Origin: CAYLZO01 sp964387775
GTDB taxonomy: Bacteria > Chloroflexota > Anaerolineae > JAAYZQ01
Assembly: GCA_964387775.1 (NCBI GenBank)
Contig: CAYLZO010000021.1
Coordinates: 1-35,021, forward strand
Direction of reading: 5' to 3'
Length of the DNA stretch: 35,021 nt
A program made the translations under genes and the position numbers. Shown here piece by piece: positions 31,558 to 35,021 of the stretch (its first letter is position 1; every line of letters begins with the position of its first letter). The notes below the pieces were generated by a model. The model saw only the letters and a program-made list of their open reading frames with translations, searched no databases and had not been told where the DNA came from.

Positions 31558-33156
31558 TTGGAGGTCGAGGCCAAGTTTAGCATCCCGGACGAGCAGACGT
31601 TCCAGCGCTTGCTGGAAGTGGACTCCCTGGCCGATTTTCACCTGGGAGGAGGCCGGGTGGCCGACATCCGCGACCACTACCTGGACACCGCCGGCCGTGA
31701 CATTCTGGCCCGGGGCTATGCCTGCCGGGTGCGCCGTGAGAACGGTCGTTTTTTTGCCACCCTCAAGGGATTGGGCGAAACCTCCGGTGCGGTGCACCGC
31801 CGGGTGGAGCACGAGGTCGAATTGCCCGAGCACCTCCCGCCCGAGGCATGGCCCCCCAGCCGGGCCCGCAAATTGGCCCTGACGCTGTCGGGTGGCCGTC
31901 CCCTCCAGTCCCTCTTCCTCATCGACCAGACGCGCTACCGGCGTCCCCTCCGCGCCGACGAGCGGACTCTGGCCGAGATCAACCTCGACCGCGTCCGTGT
32001 CCACCACGCCGGCGTTGCCCTCCTCTCCTTCCTCGAATTCGAGGCCGAGCTGCGCCCCGATGGCTCGGAAGCGGACCTGTCCCTGCTGGCCGCAGAGCTG
32101 CAAGCGGGGTGGGAGTTGCAGCCCGTCGATCAATCCAAGTTCGAGCGGGGGTTGAGCGCCGTGGGCGAAGGACCCGTCATCCGGCTCGACGCCCCCGGCA
32201 TCGAGCCCGACGACCCCATGAGCGAGGCCGGGCGCAAGACCTTCCGCTTCCACTTCCGGCGGATGCTCCACAACGAGCCGGGCACGCGCCTGGGCGAGGA
32301 CATCGAAGCCCTGCACGACATGCGCGTCGCCACGCGACGGATGCGGGCTGCCTTTCGCGTCTTTGGCGACTTTTACGAGCCGGAAGCGGTCGGCCCCTAC
32401 CTCAAGGGGCTGAAACGCACCGGCCGGGCGCTGGGCGCCGTGCGCGACCTGGACGTCTTTCGCGAGAAGGTCCGGGCGTACCTGGAGACGCTGCCCGAAT
32501 CGGAGCAGGACAGTCTGGACGAGCTGCTGGCCGCCCTGGAAACGCGCCGGGAGGCTGCCCGCCGGCGGATGCTCGCCTACCTGGACGGCAAAAAGTATCG
32601 CCGCTTTGTGAAACGCTTCGGCGAGTTCGTCGAGACCGAGGGTATGGGCGGCCGGCCCATCTCTATTGAGGACGACCGGCCCCGGCCCTACCGCGTGCGC
32701 CACGTGGCGCCGGTGGCCGTCTACGAGCGGCTGGCCGCCGTGCGCGCCTACGACGAGTGGGTGCGCATCGCCGACCCGCCGCTGGAGCGGCTCCACCGGC
32801 TGCGCATCGCCTGCAAGCGGCTGCGCTACACCCTGGAGTTCTTTCGCGAGGTGCTGGGTCCCGAGGCCAAGGCCGCCATCAAAGAGATCGTGGCCGTGCA
32901 GGATCACCTGGGGGCGTTGCAGGACGCCGTCGTCGCCAGTGATATCTTGCGTGATTTTCTGACCTACGGTACTTGGGGTAAGGAGACAAAGCAAGGTGCA
33001 CCGGGGCCACCTGACTTTGCCCCCGGCGTGGAGGCTTACCTGGTGGCCAAGCAGGTCGAGATAGACGAATTGCTGGCCGAATTTCCCCGGGTCTGGCAGC
33101 AGTTGCGGAGCGCCGAGTTCAGCCGGAAGGTGGCGGGCGTGGTCGCCGTGCTGTGA
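31558..33156 (+). CDS. CYTH-CHAD polyphosphate-binding protein
   Basis: 532 residues from TTG 31558, chosen because GAGGAGGG (31542-31549) sits 8 bases before it and the product starts right at the CYTH signature EVEAKF; a TTG at 31510 is in frame but has no ribosome site. The CYTH domain (1-195) belongs to the triphosphate tunnel enzymes that bind and may cut polyphosphate or triphosphates. The CHAD domain (about 228-520) has the basic helices with paired His and Arg (LHDMRVATRRMR and RLHRLRIACKRLRY) that bind polyphosphate in studied relatives. The gene is followed by two polyphosphate kinases, so it may tether, sense or process polyphosphate granules. Confidence 0.9.
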   Translation: MEVEAKFSIPDEQTFQRLLEVDSLADFHLGGGRVADIRDHYLDTAGRDILARGYACRVRRENGRFFATLKGLGETSGAVHRRVEHEVELPEHLPPEAWPPSRARKLALTLSGGRPLQSLFLIDQTRYRRPLRADERTLAEINLDRVRVHHAGVALLSFLEFEAELRPDGSEADLSLLAAELQAGWELQPVDQSKFERGLSAVGEGPVIRLDAPGIEPDDPMSEAGRKTFRFHFRRMLHNEPGTRLGEDIEALHDMRVATRRMRAAFRVFGDFYEPEAVGPYLKGLKRTGRALGAVRDLDVFREKVRAYLETLPESEQDSLDELLAALETRREAARRRMLAYLDGKKYRRFVKRFGEFVETEGMGGRPISIEDDRPRPYRVRHVAPVAVYERLAAVRAYDEWVRIADPPLERLHRLRIACKRLRYTLEFFREVLGPEAKAAIKEIVAVQDHLGALQDAVVASDILRDFLTYGTWGKETKQGAPGPPDFAPGVEAYLVAKQVEIDELLAEFPRVWQQLRSAEFSRKVAGVVAVL

Positions 33157-33194
33157 GCAAGATGAGGACGAGGATGAGAAAGGAGTAAATACCC

Positions 33195-34046
33195 ATGCTC
33201 GAAAAAGTGGACCTGAGTCTAAAGCTGCCCAAAGAGGAGTACAAACGTCTGAAACCGCGCCTCCAGCGGCGGCTCTACGACCTGCAAAAGGCCTGCTGGG
33301 ACGCCGGGCTGCCCAGCATCATCATCTTTGAGGGCTGGGACGCCGCCGGCAAGGGCACAGCCATCAACCTGCTCACGTCGCGGCTCGACCCGCGCGGCTT
33401 CAAGCTGCATCCCATCCAGGCGCCGCGCACCTACGAGACGCACCTGCCCTGGCTGTGGCGTTTCTGGCAGCGCATCCCCAACTATGGCGAGATGGCCATT
33501 TTCGACCGGAGCTGGTACGGCCGGGTGCTGGTCGAGCGGGTGGAGGAGCTGACGCCCGTCGGCGAGTGGCGCAAGGGCTACCGCGACATCGTCGATTTCG
33601 AGCGGACCCTGGCCGACGACGGCCACGTCATCGCCAAGTTTTTCCTGCACATCGACAGGAAGGAGCAAAAGCGCCGCTTCAAAAAGCTGGAAAAGGATCC
33701 CCTCAAGAGCTGGCACGTCCAGCCGGAGGACTGGGAGCATCACCGCAAGTACAAAGAGTACGTGGTGGCCATCGAAGAGATGTTGGAGCGGACCGACACC
33801 GAGTGGGGGCCGTGGACCATCGTCGAGGCCACCGACCGCCGCTGGGCGCGGATCAAGATCTTTCAGACGATCATCCGGCGGCTGGAGGAGGCGCTGGAGG
33901 AGCGGGGCTTTGAGCTGCCGGAGCCCGAACCCGAGCCGGAGCCTGAACCGGAAGCGGCGGTTGCCGAGGCGCCGGTGGGAGAGGAGGCGCTCGAACCGGA
34001 GCCAGAGGTCGAGGTCGAGCCCGAGCCCGAGATGGCCGGGACGTAG
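33195..34046 (+). CDS. ppk2: Polyphosphate kinase 2 family protein with acidic tail
   Basis: 283 residues. The PPK2 domain (about 1-235) has Walker A GWDAAGKG with K53, Walker B FDRSWYGR and the lid region rich in Lys/Arg (KEQKRRFKKLEKDP). It transfers phosphate between polyphosphate and nucleotides (NDP or NMP; class not certain). The last 43 residues are an acidic tail of Pro-Glu repeats, not part of the usual enzyme. AAAGGAG precedes the ATG. It lies 38 bases after the CHAD gene and 9 bases before a paralogue. Confidence 0.92.
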   Translation: MLEKVDLSLKLPKEEYKRLKPRLQRRLYDLQKACWDAGLPSIIIFEGWDAAGKGTAINLLTSRLDPRGFKLHPIQAPRTYETHLPWLWRFWQRIPNYGEMAIFDRSWYGRVLVERVEELTPVGEWRKGYRDIVDFERTLADDGHVIAKFFLHIDRKEQKRRFKKLEKDPLKSWHVQPEDWEHHRKYKEYVVAIEEMLERTDTEWGPWTIVEATDRRWARIKIFQTIIRRLEEALEERGFELPEPEPEPEPEPEAAVAEAPVGEEALEPEPEVEVEPEPEMAGT

Positions 34047-34055
34047 GAGGGGGCG

Positions 34056-34916
34056 ATGCTGAACACGATTGACCTGAACAAAACGCTGACCAAAGAGGAG
34101 TACATCCGCGACCTGGTCCGCTACCAGTTGCAGTTGCGGACGCTGGCCTACCAATTGTACGTGCAGAGACGCCCCCTGGTCATCGTCTACGAGGGCTGGG
34201 ACGCGGGCGGCAAGGGTGGCAATATCAAGCGGGTCACCGAAAAGCTGGACCCCCGGGGCTACGAGGTCTTTTCCATCGCCGCACCCAAGGGTGAGGACAA
34301 GACGCACCACTACCTATGGCGTTTTTGGCGCCGGCTCAAGCCCCCTGACGAGAAGCAGATCCTCATCTTTGACCGGAGCTGGTACGGCCGGGTGATGGTC
34401 GAGCGGCTGGAGGGCTTTTGCACCGAGGAAGAATGGAAGCGCGCCTACCGCGAGATCAACGAGTTCGAGCGGCAGTTGGTGGACTTTGGCACGATCCTGG
34501 TCAAGTTCTGGATCCACATCAGCAAGGAGGAGCAACTGAACCGCTTTGAGGGCCGCCAGGAGACGCCCTACAAGGCCTGGAAGCTGACCGACGAGGATTG
34601 GCGCAACCGGGAAAAGTGGGACCAGTACGAAGAGGCCGTCAACGACATGCTGCTCAAGACGAGCACCCTCACCGCGCCGTGGACCATCGTCGAGGGCAAC
34701 TGCAAGTGGTACGCTCGCGTCAAGGCCCTGCGGACCCTGGTGGACGCTTTGACCCACGAGTTGAACTACGTCCCGCCCGACCCGGTGGCCAAAGCAGGGA
34801 AAGACGAAAAAGAGAACAAGAAAAAGAAGGACAAAAAGAAAAAAGGGAAGTCTAAAAAGGCCAAGGGCAAGAAAGAGAAGAAGAAGAAGGGGAAGAAGAA
34901 AAAGAAGGGAAAGTAG
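34056..34916 (+). CDS. ppk2: Polyphosphate kinase 2 family protein with polylysine tail
   Basis: 286 residues. PPK2 domain (about 1-243) with Walker A GWDAGGKGG (K53), Walker B FDRSWYGR and lid KEEQLNRFEGRQ. It is a clear paralogue of the preceding protein but differs near the nucleotide site (GGKGG against AGKGT), so the two may prefer different nucleotides. The last 41 residues hold 27 lysines, a tail that could bind polyphosphate, receive polyphosphate on lysines or pair with the acidic tail of its neighbour. Last gene of the cluster, followed by a hairpin terminator. Confidence 0.92.
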   Translation: MLNTIDLNKTLTKEEYIRDLVRYQLQLRTLAYQLYVQRRPLVIVYEGWDAGGKGGNIKRVTEKLDPRGYEVFSIAAPKGEDKTHHYLWRFWRRLKPPDEKQILIFDRSWYGRVMVERLEGFCTEEEWKRAYREINEFERQLVDFGTILVKFWIHISKEEQLNRFEGRQETPYKAWKLTDEDWRNREKWDQYEEAVNDMLLKTSTLTAPWTIVEGNCKWYARVKALRTLVDALTHELNYVPPDPVAKAGKDEKENKKKKDKKKKGKSKKAKGKKEKKKKGKKKKKGK

Positions 34917-34929
34917 CCTTCAGGTCTAG

Positions 34930-34957
34930 GCCCCCGGCAGCGTATCGTGCCGGGGGC
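34930..34957 (+). terminator. Hairpin terminator of the polyphosphate cluster
   Basis: A perfect 10-bp GC-rich stem (34930-34939 with 34948-34957), 8-base loop, followed by TTAAGCTTCTT. The rest to 35021 holds no gene I can support. Confidence 0.7.
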
Positions 34958-35021
34958 TTAAGCTTCTTAGCAGGGACTCTGCAGTCTTTTGTAACCAATC
35001 AACAGGCTAGATACTGTATCT

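Noticed and set aside
33900..34030. Acidic tail of the first PPK2 as a sequencing slippage product
   Set aside because: The Pro-Glu codons vary (ccc gaa, ccg gag, cct gaa), so it is not a simple slippage run and the frame remains intact.

Overview
The window is high-GC bacterial DNA and most probably comes from a member of the Chloroflexota (Anaerolineae-like). This is inferred from the Thr/Pro linkers after signal peptides, DUF5317 and VIT-vWA proteins, STAND-BTAD regulators, GTG/TTG starts, several apparently leaderless genes and many small palindromic repeats. No rRNA, tRNA, CRISPR array or complete transposase gene was found.

Positions 1-13,100 form a respiratory region. A 9-heme membrane-anchored cytochrome c, a cytochrome b with a C-terminal heme c domain and a 19-heme NapC-like cytochrome come first. 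A divergent sensor kinase/response regulator pair follows, then a 10-heme lipoprotein. Last is a four-gene operon for a Rieske / b6-type cytochrome b / subunit IV / 13-heme cytochrome complex. I count 52 c-type heme motifs in five proteins. The most economical reading is two routes from the quinone pool into a multiheme wire on the outer face of the membrane; the terminal acceptor is not encoded here. A 164-bp inverted-repeat element lies at the ribosome binding site of the Rieske gene, and a one-ended relative of it lies just upstream of the first cytochrome operon.

Positions 13,100-17,660 hold a secreted M28 peptidase, a small secreted FN3-like protein, and a decayed stretch with three gene remnants and dispersed repeats. 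Positions 17,661-20,402 carry uvrC with a MntA-HepT toxin-antitoxin pair overlapping its end. Positions 20,447-24,760 (minus strand) hold a VIT-vWA surface protein, a receiver-only response regulator translationally coupled to a nitrile-hydratase-leader-like small protein with a Gly/His/Asn tail, a DUF5317 membrane protein and a 46-residue membrane peptide.

Positions 24,953-29,308 (minus) carry an FAD oxidoreductase and a large STAND-TPR-BTAD regulator. Positions 29,441-34,916 (plus) form a storage-polymer region: a glycogen debranching enzyme, then a CYTH-CHAD protein and two tandem PPK2 kinases, one with an acidic tail and one with a polylysine tail. The last three make a compact polyphosphate module and are among the most interesting features here. 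All functions are inferred from sequence reading alone; no database search was possible.
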